Shown: in pieces, positions 37,173 through 50,800 of the stretch
How positions within the stretch are numbered: position 1 is the stretch's first letter
How the letters are laid out: each line of letters starts with the position of its first letter
Source: Burhinus oedicnemus
Lineage: Eukaryota; Chordata; Aves; Charadriiformes; Burhinidae
Assembly (NCBI GenBank): GCA_008921705.1
Contig: VFFE01007649.1
Location: 587,275 to 651,274, forward strand
Length of the DNA: 64,000 bases
Direction: 5' to 3'
Notes under the pieces: generated by a model
Told to the model about the DNA's origin: nothing
The model's input: the letters and a program-made list of their open reading frames with translations, nothing else
Databases searched by the model: none
Translations under genes and position numbers: made by a program

Positions 37173-37283
37173 ATGCATATAGTGGCGTTTAACGCAGATT
37201 AATTTGTAAAAATGTGGTGCATATGCTGACATATGCAATCAATTTTCTAATATAGCATGCTTTCCATCACTTAGTATGCATAT
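37173..37283. promoter_or_regulatory. Cluster of octamer/POU-like words (candidate enhancer)
   Basis: Within 111 bases there are ATGCATAT (37173-37180), GCATATGC (37219-37226), ATATGCAAT (37231-37239), TAGCATGC (37253-37260) and TATGCATAT (37275-37283). These resemble POU-factor half sites. Another ATATGCAAT is at 36694-36702. The region is less monotonous than its surroundings. This is inference from motifs only; such words also occur by chance in AT-rich DNA. Confidence 0.25.
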
Positions 37284-39229
37284 CTCCTGGGTACGTGGAT
37301 ACTCCATCATGAACACAAGAGCTTATATGTCCCCAGACAGCAATAAGCAGTCATCAGATTGCTGAAAACTGCAAATGTGCCCAAGGTAATGCTGCAAGTA
37401 TTTGGACTGATATCGCACAAAGAAGCTGGACAGACAAATACAAAGGAAGGCTTTCATCCATTTCCAGAACATTTCATGCTTGGCATTACAAAATGTGTTT
37501 CAATTGCTATGATGATGAACATAAATTAAACAGATTTATCAGTTCACTTTCTGAAGATGCTGGTAGTGTTTTATTCTTGGGGAAAAAAAGATGTAGCTAA
37601 AATATCATGATACTTAGAAAATGTCTATTCTAACAGATCATGACTAAAGAAATTCCACGCTTACTTTATTTGTGTTTTGGTATTGTTTTTTATGTCTTTC
37701 AATAACTCTTAATGAACCTTAAAAGCTGTTAGTCAAAGGTACGTAATGTCTCAAAACTGAATCTTGCTTCAAGAAGACCTTGAATGGGTTGGACCCTTAC
37801 TGGGATAAGTACAGCAGGAGCCAAAGGGAACAATGGGTACTTGGCTTTTCCCCAAGCCTGTGCCACTTCAGGGAGAGTGGGGAAGGAAACAGCCTTGTCT
37901 GAAAAACTTCTAGAGGTTGGTTGGACTCCTTCAACTTGTTGTACATCTGAAACCAAAGCACTGTAAATAAAGTCCCTCTTCTGTAAAAGTACTTCTTTTG
38001 CTGCCATCAAAAAGAATATGAGAGGCAGATTCAGTCTGTCTGACATTCTTCTGAAGTGTTACTAGGTGATTGTTCATCTGCATTCATTTTCATACAATAG
38101 AATTGCTGTCTCCTCCTGAAACTGATCTGGGAGGTTTCAAGCCTGGTCTCCCACATGAAAGAAATGGCCTCTAGCCACTGGGTCAAGGACTTGATTCTTC
38201 CTCACTCCTTTCCCTTCACTTTCCCTCTTGCTTAAATGAATGGCTGTCTTTAAACAGAAAAGGAGTATCTCTCACAAGAGCAATTTAGCAGAGAACCATG
38301 CAAGAACCGCTAGTGTTGCACTTGCAGACCATTAGTTTTAGAATAATTCATTATTGTCATTAAGTACCTTGAATTCACAGCTTTAGATAACACTAAAACC
38401 TTCGAGTTGAAGAGGGTGTCTAATATTGCATCTGTCTTTCCATGTTTCAGTTCTGCTATTCCAAGTAGAATTTGGACGCTCGTGCTTCTGAGGGCTGGAA
38501 GAAAATCCCTACAGAAGAAGGGTCACTCCCCAACATATGCCTTAGCCGAATCTCCCTTCCTCCCAGCTCAGTCACTCTCACAGATGACCAAGGTCAACAG
38601 GTGGCAGCAACCAGTAGCAGGTGGAGAAATGAGACCGCGAGGCATTGTGGTTGGCAAAGGGAAATGGAGGTCTTTTCCTGGTCTAGTATTACTGCTATTT
38701 CACCAGTAGCAACCAATAAGTCATCTTGCATCCAGTAAAAGGGAGTGAAGGTTTCTTTGGGCAGCTCCTTCTTATGTGAACTTAGACCTTACGTGAACTT
38801 GGAGCAAATGCTGGCTGGTAGAGGGGACTGTAAGCACAAGCGGATGTGCCTTTTCCCCTCAACTAATTCTACCTATTTTTTTTCAGAGAAAGGTTCAATG
38901 TTTATTGTGTTTAAATAGAGCTACCTTATCAGCAAGGTAATTAGACACCTCAGGTTTTATCGCAGGACAGGTTCTAGATACTTCAGTATGGCAGTCAGTT
39001 TCTATTGGAAAGCTCAGTGTCCAGCATTGTTATTTCAACGAATTCATAGTGAAAGTTACTTTTCTCATGAGTATTTATTTCTTTTCATCTAGGTCAAAAC
39101 AAACTCAATTACCTACCTCTGTGACAGATTTCATTAAATCTTTCTTACTTCTTTCTGCTAGAAAGGGAAGATGAAGGGAAAAAAGTAACATATTTTATCT
39201 GAAGTCAGTTCCTAATTCAATTAGACCTT

Positions 39230-39290
39230 CATCTTGGCCCCATTGAACTCACTGGGCTTTTTGCCACTGACTTTAATAAGGTTAGAATCA
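39230..39290. repeat. Degenerate palindromic repeat copy
   Basis: CCCATTGAACTCACTGGGC, then TTGCCACTGACTTTAATAAGG, then AGAATCAG follow the layout of the copy at 43411-43484 with many changes. Confidence 0.45.
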
Positions 39291-42200
39291 GACTCGTAAC
39301 ACTCAGTTTCTTATTTCTTCCAGATAACCAATTAAAATATTAAATATCTCAGAGTGAATGCTTCCTTCTTGTCTACCTGTCCCTTGATATTGTGTTATTG
39401 CTTTTTCTTCTGTCCTTCATTAAGTTTTAATTAAGAGTTTCTTTGTGTGTGGGTAAAGCGGGGCTGTTTTATTTTAAAACTTTTCAGGATATGCCTCACT
39501 AAAGAGAGAATAAATATGAACGTGATTTTTTTCTAGTGGAAGCCTTATCTACAAAATGTGCTTGCCTGAGGATGAATTGGGAAATGAGATCACAAATAAG
39601 GGATATGAGAGCAAGCATGCACTCTCTCTCCTCTTTTAATTAAAAAAAAGAATGTATTTGATTAATAAAAATCCTGGTTCTCATCAAGGCTCTCCAGAGA
39701 AGATAAACCTCCTTTCTATTCTATAGAATGTCCATTGTGAAAACAAGATTAATATTGCTGATAGTTAGTTTCATTTCTGAAGCCTCATTACATTCTTACC
39801 CATTCATTCTTTTTAAACCTGTCAGATCAGTGCTTATTATTTTACATTCATGACACCTAAAAGCGATGCCTTTTGATCCAGTTCGTGGCATTGGTTGCTA
39901 TGACTGACAATACAGGTGAAAAAAACGTGAAACCAGGGGCAACAGATTCAGATAAGAGCGTGAAGGAAGAGAAGTGGGCAAAGCAACACCTCTAAAAACA
40001 TACTTGAATGCTCGTATGTTCTTCCATGAGGAAGGAAGACATTTACTTGAGTGGTGGAGAGAAGAAGGAAAAAAGAAAGGGAGTAATTTGGCTTGATTTT
40101 CATTCAGATTTGTTCTAGTGACCGTGTACTTGTTGCTTTGCAGTGTATGTACCAGTTGTATTGTCTGGGTAATACTTGAATGAATGTATATAATACCCTC
40201 CTTTCAGGTGCATATTTGAAAATCATAACTTTGCTCTAAGTGAAGGTTTTGCACTACAGCTATTGACTTAGCCCTTATGTGCAAGGCCAAAAAGATACTA
40301 GTTATCTCTCTTCTGTGCAGGTACATGCAGCATATTGGTACAGGCAAGATGGTAGTTGAAGGCATTTGTAGGGTACTTGAAATTAAATAAAAATTAAAAT
40401 TTAACTTGGATTTAATAACTGTTGGGGGATAGAAGAGGAGAAAGTAAAACCCCATCCAATTTACTAATTTGCCAAGTCAGTAAGAAGTTATTTCTAACTG
40501 TGTGCAATGTAATTAAGTCTACTAACTCTTTTCATTCTAAAATCCTAATTTACACAGTCTAAAGTGTTAGATGCATGACAGTGATTCCCACTCCTTGTAA
40601 GAATTAAACTGTTGGCTGCTTACAAGGTTTTCTAAAGACAAAACTGTTTTGTGAATTCATTATAACCTTGTTTATCGATTTTGCTAGCTCTCTAGGGAAC
40701 ATTACAGACTGATCTGAAATTTCTGTCTCAGATGTATATTGAAAGATTTAGAACTGCTGAAAACAACCTATTTAATATAAAAATACTTTTGTCTATTTGT
40801 TGACTTTAAAACTAGCTTAAACTGTATTGGATGTCATCATGGCATTAACTTTTCCCTCTGAGGAGGGTGTTTGAGAGTCCTTCTGCGTGCTTTGAGTTCC
40901 TTGCTGTAGATGTAGTAAGGGCAAGAAAGAATTTTTCTCAGTACAGCATTGTGCTGTGAAATCCTCTCCAGCACAGCATTTTATCTTGACTAATACTTTT
41001 TTGTTCTGTCTGAAAATCAATGCAGAACATTTTCTATGCACTGTACATCCTGGACAACTTCCAGGGTTTGAATTTTGGCCAGTGTCACTGTGAGGCTCTA
41101 AGGGCAGTAATTTAACGTTTGTTTAGTTAAATGAAATGGGAGCCATAGATCAAGGTGTTACTTATAATCCAATGATCCAGGCTAATTTTAGTAGCCAAGC
41201 TATATATGCCTTGAGCAAGCAGTTGCTAAACCTTGCTTAAAAGAGCTTTGATGTCTATTGATCTTGCTGATTATAGCCATACCTTTCATCTGGAAAGCGA
41301 TAAACAAGAGTTCCTTGGATAAATTGAAAACCACATCAAAGCAAATTAATGCCTTTTATTTAAACAAATAGATGTGAAATTTTATTTTATCTATTTTAGC
41401 TTCAGCCAACGGCACATAAACTGCATGAATTGTCTTCTTTTTTCACCTGATCCAGGTGGTAGGAGGCCTTCATTTTCTCCATCAAGCTTAAGAGAGTACA
41501 GTTTGAATGAAGCAGTACTGACTATATATCAATTTAAACAAAAATGAAGGGATGGAAAAAGTTATTGAGTCAAAGTGAAAACAGGTCTTCATTTGTTCAA
41601 CAGGTTTGCAATTGGGTTAGCTTTTGTGTTACTAAATACTAGATTCTAAGCTGAAGTAGTGTATCTGGCCAGAACTTGTTAGATGAGGAAGAAAAAGAAA
41701 TAAATGTCACAGATATTTATCTCAAATCAGGTGTTCCTTGATGTCACTCATGACTATGTGAGGTTTACATGTGGTTAAAGTTATGCTGCAGAGCAAGACA
41801 AATTTTCCTTTGCCAGAAACTGGCAAGATTCGTAAAATGCCGTAAGTTTATTTACAACAAAATAATCACATGACTTTTTTTTTTTTTAATTCAACCAGAA
41901 GAAGATCCAACACACACCATTTTATTATAATATTCAGGTGTTTTGGAGAGAAATACATGAGTCTGAGGTGATTCATACCATGGGTCCAAACCTGAGGTTT
42001 TTCCATATTTTGGGAGATTTTTTGGATGAACAAATTTGTACTTACACATATTCTCCTCTGGAGAACTGACATATTTTGATGTAGAGGTTTAAGGTCTGTT
42101 TTCTTTATCTCTAAAATTAATTAGTAGAAATGTTATCAGCAGGTTTTTGAGTTGCTTATAGCTAAATCTGAATTGTCAAACAGTATTACAGAAACGACTC

Positions 42201-43410
42201 TGGTAAAATATCTGAAGTAAAAGTGAAGGCAAAAACAGTTCTTGAGCTCAAAATTTAGCTTAAATTGATCTATTTTGCTGGGTTAGTGGGAGGATAGTGA
42301 CATGTCTGCAAGCATTTATAGATCAGTGAATGTGCTGATCTGTTAATAGTAAATCCTATTGAAATCATGGTATACATACATTGATTTTTTTCTAAGTGCT
42401 AGAATATAACTTTAGAAAGATCTTTATTATAAAGTGCATGGCAGCCTGGATGATATTTTTTAGTGGAACAATTAGTAATCAATTACAAAATGAAAATGCT
42501 TCAACTTTGGAGCCTTTCTTGTCAGTATGAATAACCAAGGTAAAATAGTAAGTACTGCTAATAGCAATTTAATGAAATGTGAGCAATAGATAATGCTAGA
42601 GATCTTTTGGAATGGCTGATCTGTCCAGTGGTTTATCAGAAATACAAATTTTAAACAGTAAAAGCACAAACTATGTTTGTTTCAGATTTTTATTTTATAT
42701 AAAACTGACCATATTACAGGTATATATTTATATCTGATTTAATAACACTATAGTAATTCTATTCATTTACTATCTGTCTGTCAAAGTTTGTACTAATGTA
42801 ACGTTCATAATTCACATCTGCATGTACCAAGAATTTAAGGTTGTTATTATTATTTATAATGTTAATACCTTTCTGCCACTTTTCATTATTTATGAACTGA
42901 TTGTGCTCTGTTGTGCAAACTGAGAAAACACTTTGAGAAACCTTGTATCTTGCTTTGTCTGTTACTTTATAAAGAAGTACAACCAAAAACCTTACATAGT
43001 TAACTGTGCTATAATCTTTTAATTTGTCCTATGTAGTCAGGCTCTACACTGATCTCTCCAAAAACATCAACGTGCATCTGTTCATTGATCAAATCAGAGC
43101 TTACACTGTGTTTCTGAATTGTGCACTGAACAACATATATTTCTTTAGCTTCACTTGTTCTTGCTGTTTTCTCGTTAGGATGCCTAAGGATTTTGACTGA
43201 ACTAGTGGGATCGAATATAACTAGGAACTGAAAATTCCCCCAGTTAAGGTTTTCCTGTCACTGAAAAAGATCTTGGCTTCACCTTTCAAATTCCAACGGA
43301 CAGCAATCCAAAGTGAAATTGTTCACCTGAAATTACTGGGACCTTAGGTACTCCAGGCTACTGGAAAGACATCTTATTATTAATCCTGCATTAATGAAGA
43401 GATTGGACTT

Positions 43411-43484
43411 AGGGCATGATCCAGAGCCCATTGTAGTCAATGGGAGTCTTTTTCCATTGACTTCAGCGGGGTTTGGATCAGGCC
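43411..43484. repeat. Palindromic dispersed repeat, best copy
   Basis: The left arm GGGCATGATCCAGAGCCCA, TTGTAGTCAATGGGA faces the right arm TTCCATTGACTTCAGCGGGG, TTTGGATCAGGCC, so the whole is a long imperfect inverted repeat with a short centre. I recognise this CATTGACTTCAGTGG / TTTGGATCAGGCC sequence as recurrent in bird, turtle and crocodile DNA but cannot name the family. A small palindromic non-autonomous element is a plausible origin. Confidence 0.65.
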
Positions 43485-44078
43485 TTTACTTCCTAAAATG
43501 AATATACTCCCAGCGAAAGTCTGCTGTAAGCAAGTGGCATCCTTTTCTGAGATCTTAGAAGATGCTGAAGACAATAGTATATTCTTACTTCGCTCATGAG
43601 TATGGCTATATGTATGGCTCACTGCTCATGGAAAGCACCCACTGTATCTTAAAAATAAAGAAAACCCTTAAAGTCTAAGCATTGCTGGTCACATTCAGAA
43701 TACTTGATCTAGAAAGCAGGGGTTTATGTTCATATAATAAATTGGTAAATTATGAGAAACAATGCAGATAAATTCCTGAGTATTTCTTAGTTCCCAAGGA
43801 AAGGGGAGAATTTAAGTTTAAAACTCCCAGAGCTCTAGTATGTGAATCCTTGACATTCAGGAATAAAAAGGGATGATATCACTACAGACTTCGCTTTCTG
43901 TCACAATGACTATAAAGAAAATTAATAGTACCAACAAAATCATTGGTTTTTCTATGAAGAGTAACCATTTTCAAAAATTTTATACCTATACAAGGGATCT
44001 AAATATGCTACAAAATTAAAGGAAACTAAAGGATTTCTTTAAAAACCCCAAATAGTAGGGGATTAAAAAGTTCCTGTT

Positions 44079-44097
44079 TTGTTGTTGTTGTTGTTGT
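44079..44097. repeat. (GTT)n microsatellite
   Basis: About six units of GTT within a T-rich stretch. Confidence 0.85.
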
Positions 44098-45462
44098 TTT
44101 TCTTGAAATACTTTAAAGAGTGTTCCTAAATTGAAAAGCAAGTAGAAAAAATTTAAATCCTCCCCTACCTCTTGAACCCATGTATTTTCCAAGGAGAAAG
44201 TTCTGTTTCAAGTCACATAAATGTCTGAAATCCTGAATGCCTGAAAGCATAGGCTGATCAATGGCTTCAAGGATTTTGGCGTCATAGTCTTGATTAGTTA
44301 CGGGATGTCTGACTTAGACACCTGCAGGACTGTCTGTATCTGAGCTACTTACTCAAGATTCCTTTACAGATACTGCTTTTGTCGCAGAAATCTTATCATG
44401 CTCATGAACTTATTCAAAGTCAATCTGATGAACTATGCCCCAAAACTACCTCTATGTCTCCACTGATTATGAAAGGAATAAATATGATAACTCAAAAATA
44501 CATGTATACATTTGAGCACATGATTTACTTCTGTCTCCCTCCTCAGTTAATATAAACTGAGAAGCTTAAAACCTTGTTATCAGGACCAATAAAAAGCTTG
44601 TAATCAAGGCTGAAGGTTCAAGAGTGAAGTGGCTGAGAAAGCCTTTGGACTTCCAGCAATCCTAATTGTAACAGTGAGAAGACTTGGACACTGCCAATTG
44701 CAATTTCCACAGCTATAAAAGAAGGGTTTTGCAAAGGGAAGAAGTGGGAGCCTGAAGGATTTCTGCCAGTTGTTCAGAGACATCTCAAGTCCAGACAGTC
44801 CTGGTACATTCTTCTCCTTTTCCTCCTTCCATGTGAGGGTGCTCATATCTTCTATTTCTGGCCAGCAGCCTGAAGCAATTATTTTCTGGTATTTTGTAGA
44901 AAGATCAGTCAAAAATTGTCATTTTTTAACAGAGACTTCTGTCCTCCTTTCCTAATGACATGCACAGAGAGAAATAAAATGCCTCTGAAATTTCTGTTCT
45001 ATCTAGCACCTCTGAAGACAGTTATCTGTACTGTTCAATTAGCATAATCTTTGACAAAACTAATCATTTCTGCTGGACAAATAGCATGGGGCAGATTGTT
45101 GGTGCTTCTGCAGTGGTTCCATCCTCTACAATAATTCCATAAATAGAGAGGTAAAGTCCCCTGACTGACTGCAACAGGACTTAAATAGAAAGGGAGCTGC
45201 TTGAAAAATCTGTTTTGGAAATAGAATGACATAGTGAAACTCCTCAAGAATTCTAGCTTCTATGTCTAATACAAATTTCTTTTCCCATTGCAAGTTGAAT
45301 GCATTAACCTTGTGAGATAACACAAATTTTACAGGAAGCTTTATAATCAAAATATGTATCATAATTGGGATCATTATTTCACCTGATAATTTGTTTTCTT
45401 ATAAAAAGTTACATTTCTTACTAGGTGACTCTTGTGATAATTCATAACTCCCTTGATTGATG

Positions 45463-45478
45463 TGACCCTATTTGACCC
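45463..45478 (-). promoter_or_regulatory. Candidate DR4 nuclear-receptor response element
   Basis: TGACCC TATT TGACCC on the + strand, that is GGGTCA-AATA-GGGTCA on the minus strand, is a perfect direct repeat with a 4-base spacer. This is the arrangement bound by thyroid hormone receptor or LXR with RXR. A third half site, AGGTCA, is at 45505-45510 on the + strand. It lies in intergenic DNA about 17 kb downstream of NETO1. Function is unproven. Confidence 0.35.
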
Positions 45479-47113
45479 CATTTGTGCAGCTTACGATGTT
45501 GTATAGGTCAAAAATTCTCTTTGAACACTGGAAAGGTGCACTATTAAGTTTTGCAAAGCTATATTCTGTGGGGCAGATTGGCATGACTGTAGTTTATCAT
45601 GCAACAAAACTGTAAATCTGTATATGTAAATTGTAAATACGGTCTTGAGGTTGACTTTGGGCTACTGGTTTTTGAAGGTTGCTCTTATATTGTATAGTTT
45701 CCTAATAAATGTTACACTTGTTCTTTTATTCGATACAGTCTCTTCACTTCAGTTTATCATTTTCTTATTGCCAGTTCTTAGACTTCATGCAAGAACACTA
45801 ATTAAAACTGTTAATATATTGCCTATTGTAATGAATCTCTTCTCCTAACTTGCAAGAGAATGTTGGTAGTAAGCCTGTTTATATTCTTGAAAAAATGCTA
45901 TGATAACACTGCCGAAAAGTTTTGGAATTTTTTTCCTTTATACTGTGTAAATTATTTCTGTCATCTATATTATCAAATTTTAAATCAGTAAAGCTGAGCT
46001 AACAAACTATGAAGGGCACAGACTGTAAACCTTTCAACAGCTTTGGCAAGCAAAGTCATGCAAGGAAAATATGTGTGCAAGTATGAATGGGGAATTGGAG
46101 GATCATCTGTGTAAGTGAGTGATATTATAAAAGAAGGACTGTATTTCGTATTATGGATGCTGATATACATCTTCATCTTGAAAAATAATGTGCATATCTT
46201 TTACAGAGTGTGATAATTCACATTGATCAAATTACAGGGATGTCAATAAACTTCTTTTTCCAGTGTCTACCTAAAATAAATAACTTTTTCTTTTCTTCTT
46301 TGAGACAACACAGAAATATGAAATGCAAGAATTCATTCAAGTATGCCACTATGGTGTGATAAATTGCATATTGTCCCAGCTCAGACAAAGTGTTCTGCAG
46401 AAACTTTACATGTTATCTCTAGAACTTTATGTTATGTACAGACAACGTAAGAGTTGCCTCAGTCTTATTTTTAAGAATCTTTTAACTGATGTTAGCTATG
46501 TAGCTATCTATGAAATGATCACTGCTTCAAATACATCAGGAATATCTCATTGCTAGTTTCTCATATCAAATGAATGTGTGTGCATTAGCTGAGAATAGAG
46601 GTGATATGGCTGAACATTAGAAATCCATTCTGATGCACAAGTGGGCAAAGAAAATTAACCAAAAATTATGGGGAACTGAATGTCTATATAGGTTTGTTTT
46701 CTCATTAATTAAGGTTTATTTAGGACAATAACTCAAAAGTATGCAGAAAAATAATTCATCCTCTCATATATAAAAAAAGAACAAATGTGTAATGATATGA
46801 AAATTAATTATTTAAATATCTATTGCACACAGGGATATTGAATGAAGTATTGTTACTGGCGAACAGTATTGATTACTTTATACTGGATGTAGTAATTGAA
46901 ATAAGGCTATAAAACAAGCCATTAATGTGGAGAGACATCTTTTATGAGTACTGGAGAGTGATAATGTTGATTTTGTACAGAAGCAATGCATGTTAGAAGA
47001 GAAACCATATCAAGGCCTCTTAACCTAGACCGTTTAAACCCAGAAAGCGGAATAACCATTTTGATTCACAGTTGATTGTCTCAAATAGATTTATGTCATT
47101 GGAAATTATATTC

Positions 47114-47897
47114 TGTCATGGTTTAGTCTGGGCTGGCCACTAAACAAATGACGGATGCTCTCTTTTAACCTGCCTCCCTTCCCAAAAGATAAGAGAGAGA
47201 GAATAAGGGAGAGAGACTTATGGGTTGAAAAGAAGCTAAACAACTTTAATGAAATAAGAAAAAAAAGCTATTAACAATAAAAAGAAAACATAATAATATT
47301 AATAAGAAAATAATGAAATACACACAATATATATAAAAATACATAAAACCAATAATGAACTCCCAGAATGACGATCATGTCACCGGGAGGCACTGGGAAA
47401 GTCCCAGACTAGACGGGAACTGGATTTAGGAACTGGATTCAGGAATGTAAGGATTGGGATCAAAGACATGAACAGACAGAGTCCTCCTTGAGTGCCGGCC
47501 ACTGAAGAAAAGAGAGTTAACCCCTTTGATCCCTCAGCTTTTATGCTAAGCATGATGCAGATGGGATGGAAAACCATGTTTGTCCATTTTGGGTCACCTG
47601 TCCTGTCTACTCCTACCCGCAAGTGTGACCCCTTTACACTATTCTGCCTTTGACCCTCCAACATGGCACATAACAAAGTTGGCTGACCTTGGTTGTTATA
47701 GCAGTAAGTATAATCAGGAACCTCTCTGCATACCGTTCCTTGGCATCAACTATAAACATCAGACCTTATCTACCAGAAGCAGACACTGTCTGAAAAATAT
47801 GCCATTAATTTCAGAGTGCAGTTGGTTAGAAGAGACTTAAGCGAAACGTTAAATTACTGAAAAGAAAATTGGTTCTGTTCTATCTCAAACCAGGACA
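47114..47897 (-). mobile_element. Solo LTR of an avian endogenous retrovirus
   Basis: The 784-base element has imperfect inverted ends: TGTCATGGTTT at the left and AAACCAGGACA at the right, the TG...CA layout of an LTR. Read on the minus strand it begins TGTCCTGGTTTGAGA, has a TATA-like CATAAAAGC about 350 bases in (+ strand 47537-47545), and an ATTAAA poly(A)-type signal (+ strand near 47247-47252) before the U5 end. No gag, pol or env lies on either side, so it is probably the product of LTR-LTR recombination. I find no exact target-site duplication: the flanks are ATATTC and GTTTCA. A + strand frame at 47580-47840 inside it is not a gene. Which ERV class it belongs to I cannot say from the sequence alone; the word content is familiar from bird genomes. 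Confidence 0.8.
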
Positions 47898-50800
47898 GTT
47901 TCATTGTTCAGAGGTGGTATACCCCAAAGTAGAGAATCCTGAGTCTTGAGAGCTTGAAAGAAAGTCTCAGTTGCCATACTCTCCTATGCAAGAAAAAATA
48001 CTGTTCCTTAACTGAACTGTGGAGATGTGCTACCCACAGATAGACAGACACACAGACACTCTCTTCACACACAGTTGATACTTTTGCTATTCACTGTGTT
48101 GACAACTCAGCTTCAGTAATTCTGGTGTATTTTATTTTTGAGAGAAGTTTTTGAAAGAAGATCCTGCAAGAATTATGTGAACAGCAAATAGAGGTATGAT
48201 TTTGGCACATGTAAGAATAAGATGTAGGAATAGCTTCAGTTTCTGTAGTACATAATCCCAGAAACACAGCTGTGTGGTGGTACAGGCTCTAAGATGATCT
48301 GCAGAAGACATTTATGCAGCCTGGCAACCTGCATTGTTGGCTCTGTTAAATATCTCCCATGCAAGCTGATCAGAACTACTGTGGATCAACCACCACCTCT
48401 TTATTTTGATAGACACACAGACCTGGATGTTTCAACAGTGTCACTGTGCATAAAACCTGCATCCTTTGCATGGAGCCTCTCCTATTACTCCTCTAACTAT
48501 TGAAACTCTCAAAATGAAATATCTTAGTATTACTTTCTTCCATATCCTTAATAAATGGTTATTGCAAATCAGTTCTGAAGCTGAAGTTCTGTATTGTTGT
48601 CAACTGTTACAAACTGCCAAATGAAATTGAAAACTGTAAATGTCACATGAATAGGATGTTGAAGAAGACGACTACTACAAATTATCTGTTGTCAGTATTC
48701 ACCTATCACTTAACCTCCCAGACTGGCACTGAAGGTGTGACGTTTTGATTTTTTTTAATAGAGGTTAACCTTTCTATATAGTCTCTAGGGTATATTAGCT
48801 TGGAAACAAAGATGATGTAGGGTAGTTTAGGTTTAGATTGACAAACTAGAATTTTTCAATTTCAGTCTCTGCAGCATTAAAATCTTAAACCCTGAGCTTC
48901 TAAGGACCAGAGAAGAGTGAGATTTTAGATAAACTACTGTATTTTGTATCCACTTTGACATACAACACACTGAAAATACAGAACATAATTTTGTAAAGAC
49001 ATCTGACAGGTGAGCTATCAAACTTATCTTTTGCTTTATGCCTTTCATAATTTTGCCAGATAAAAAGAAGGTAAAACTTTCAATAAGGCTCCTTCATTTT
49101 TATCAGGTACTCATCTGTTTGTGTGTGTTCTTCTTAAATGTCCTTTTTGTAGTTTATGACACTCTCTCTTCCAGGCTTCTCATTTATTTCTTTTCCAGGA
49201 GTGACCCAGAGGAAAAATAGCAAGATGGATCTGATTTTGCATACTAATTGTCCGTGCTCTAACATATAAGAAGAGGTGTTTCTATTATGGTAGCAGATAA
49301 AATGCATCCTTTTGGCCTGTGGGTATATTGAAAATATTGTATTCTTTCATGATACCAGATGGTTTCTAATTACTAAGACCGTTGCCTGGAAGACAGTTTT
49401 TAGTCACTGATAAAACTCACATCTTATTTGCATTTAAATGGCTCTCAGATGTACCTAATAGCTTCACAATACGCTGTCAGTAGGGACACAATTGTACACT
49501 CCAGTTCTGTACAGCTATAGCTACTAGCCTGCTGCCTGTTTAGAAAACGAACATTTCTGATTGGTGTAAATATCTATGGCTCCAGAGTGAGACTAGTTAC
49601 CTGTTACTTCATTCTTCAAAACACTTGATGAACTTTGATAAACAAACCTCTGTCTTTAACACAAAACGTCATTCTGACAACCTCTTAGGTCTCTTTCATT
49701 ATAATTTTCCCAGGGTTAATACGGTCTTCCCTAATGAAGTGAATTATTTACAAGTACTACAGGTACTGTTCATAAAAATCTCCCTCTACTTAGAACAAAG
49801 AAAAAAAAATCCATTTGTTTATGCAAAGCTTTCATCATAGCACTGCCAATGCAGAATCATTATTACATTTCATCTCAAATTGACTGAACTTCAGTTCAAA
49901 AATAAATTCTATTCAGTACAGATTAACTTCATAGAATAGATTGTACAAAACTGCACTTTGCTTCAAAATCAACAACTTTGATGTGTTGCTTCTGAATCTT
50001 GTGTTGGTAAAAAATTGTTTGGAGAATGCGTCTAACATAAAAAATATGGATATTTAAAATTTTAAGCAACAGTTGTGTTATCCCCAGACTTGTACAGTGG
50101 TGATCACTGACATAGAGAAACTTCACTGGGTATCATTTCAAAGATTATGTTTCTGAACTTGAATATTCTATGAGCAAATGATCAGAGAGAATTGTTTTCT
50201 GATTTCCATAATTTAATGAAGGTGATGGGGTGTCTATTAAGTGATTATGTGACCCTGCCTCCATGATATTCATCCAAAGGTATTAATAATTTTTTTTTAT
50301 ATACAGTAATTTCATTTGTTTACAAATTTACTGTAAGATTTTAAAAAGTATTTAATTTTACCATTAGAATTCATAAAGATAAGGAAAACACTAACCCCTG
50401 ATAGTTCCATTATCCTGGCTTATGGCATCTATTAATTTCTGCGAGCTCTTTTCTTTTAATTTCTCATTCAGTGATAACCCCATCTATCTATATTGCCGTA
50501 GCAGGCTTACATATTGTTGCTGTTCTACAACAGCAGTGTCAGCTAACTGCAGCGTCAAGGACTATCATCATCTTGAACCTAATAGAAAGACAAGCATTAT
50601 GATCAGTTTTCATGAACTGTCAGATGAGGTGGGCATGTACTGGTGTTAAAAGAATTGTAAAATGGGCCGATAATTGTTTGTACTTAATGTACTATTACTT
50701 TATGTACTTTTTGTAGTTTGGGGTTTTAGCTCACAAAAAGACAGACTTTTCTGAGACAAAACCTCAGTGCTGCTGAAGTCAATGTTAAAAGGCTCACTGA

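Larger units (their letters stand above)
35583..47113. other. Intergenic DNA, no gene seen
   Basis: About 11.5 kb, AT-rich. It contains the assembly gap at 35912, an octamer-rich patch (37173-37283), palindromic repeat copies (39230-39290, 43411-43484), a GTT microsatellite near 44079-44097 and a DR4-type site at 45463. Open frames are short and unlike known proteins. I looked for exons of CBLN2, the neighbour of NETO1 in mammals, and found none. Confidence 0.5.

Noticed and set aside
47380..47840. Frames of 86-98 codons inside the solo LTR
   Set aside because: They lie wholly inside LTR sequence without gag, pol or env similarity.
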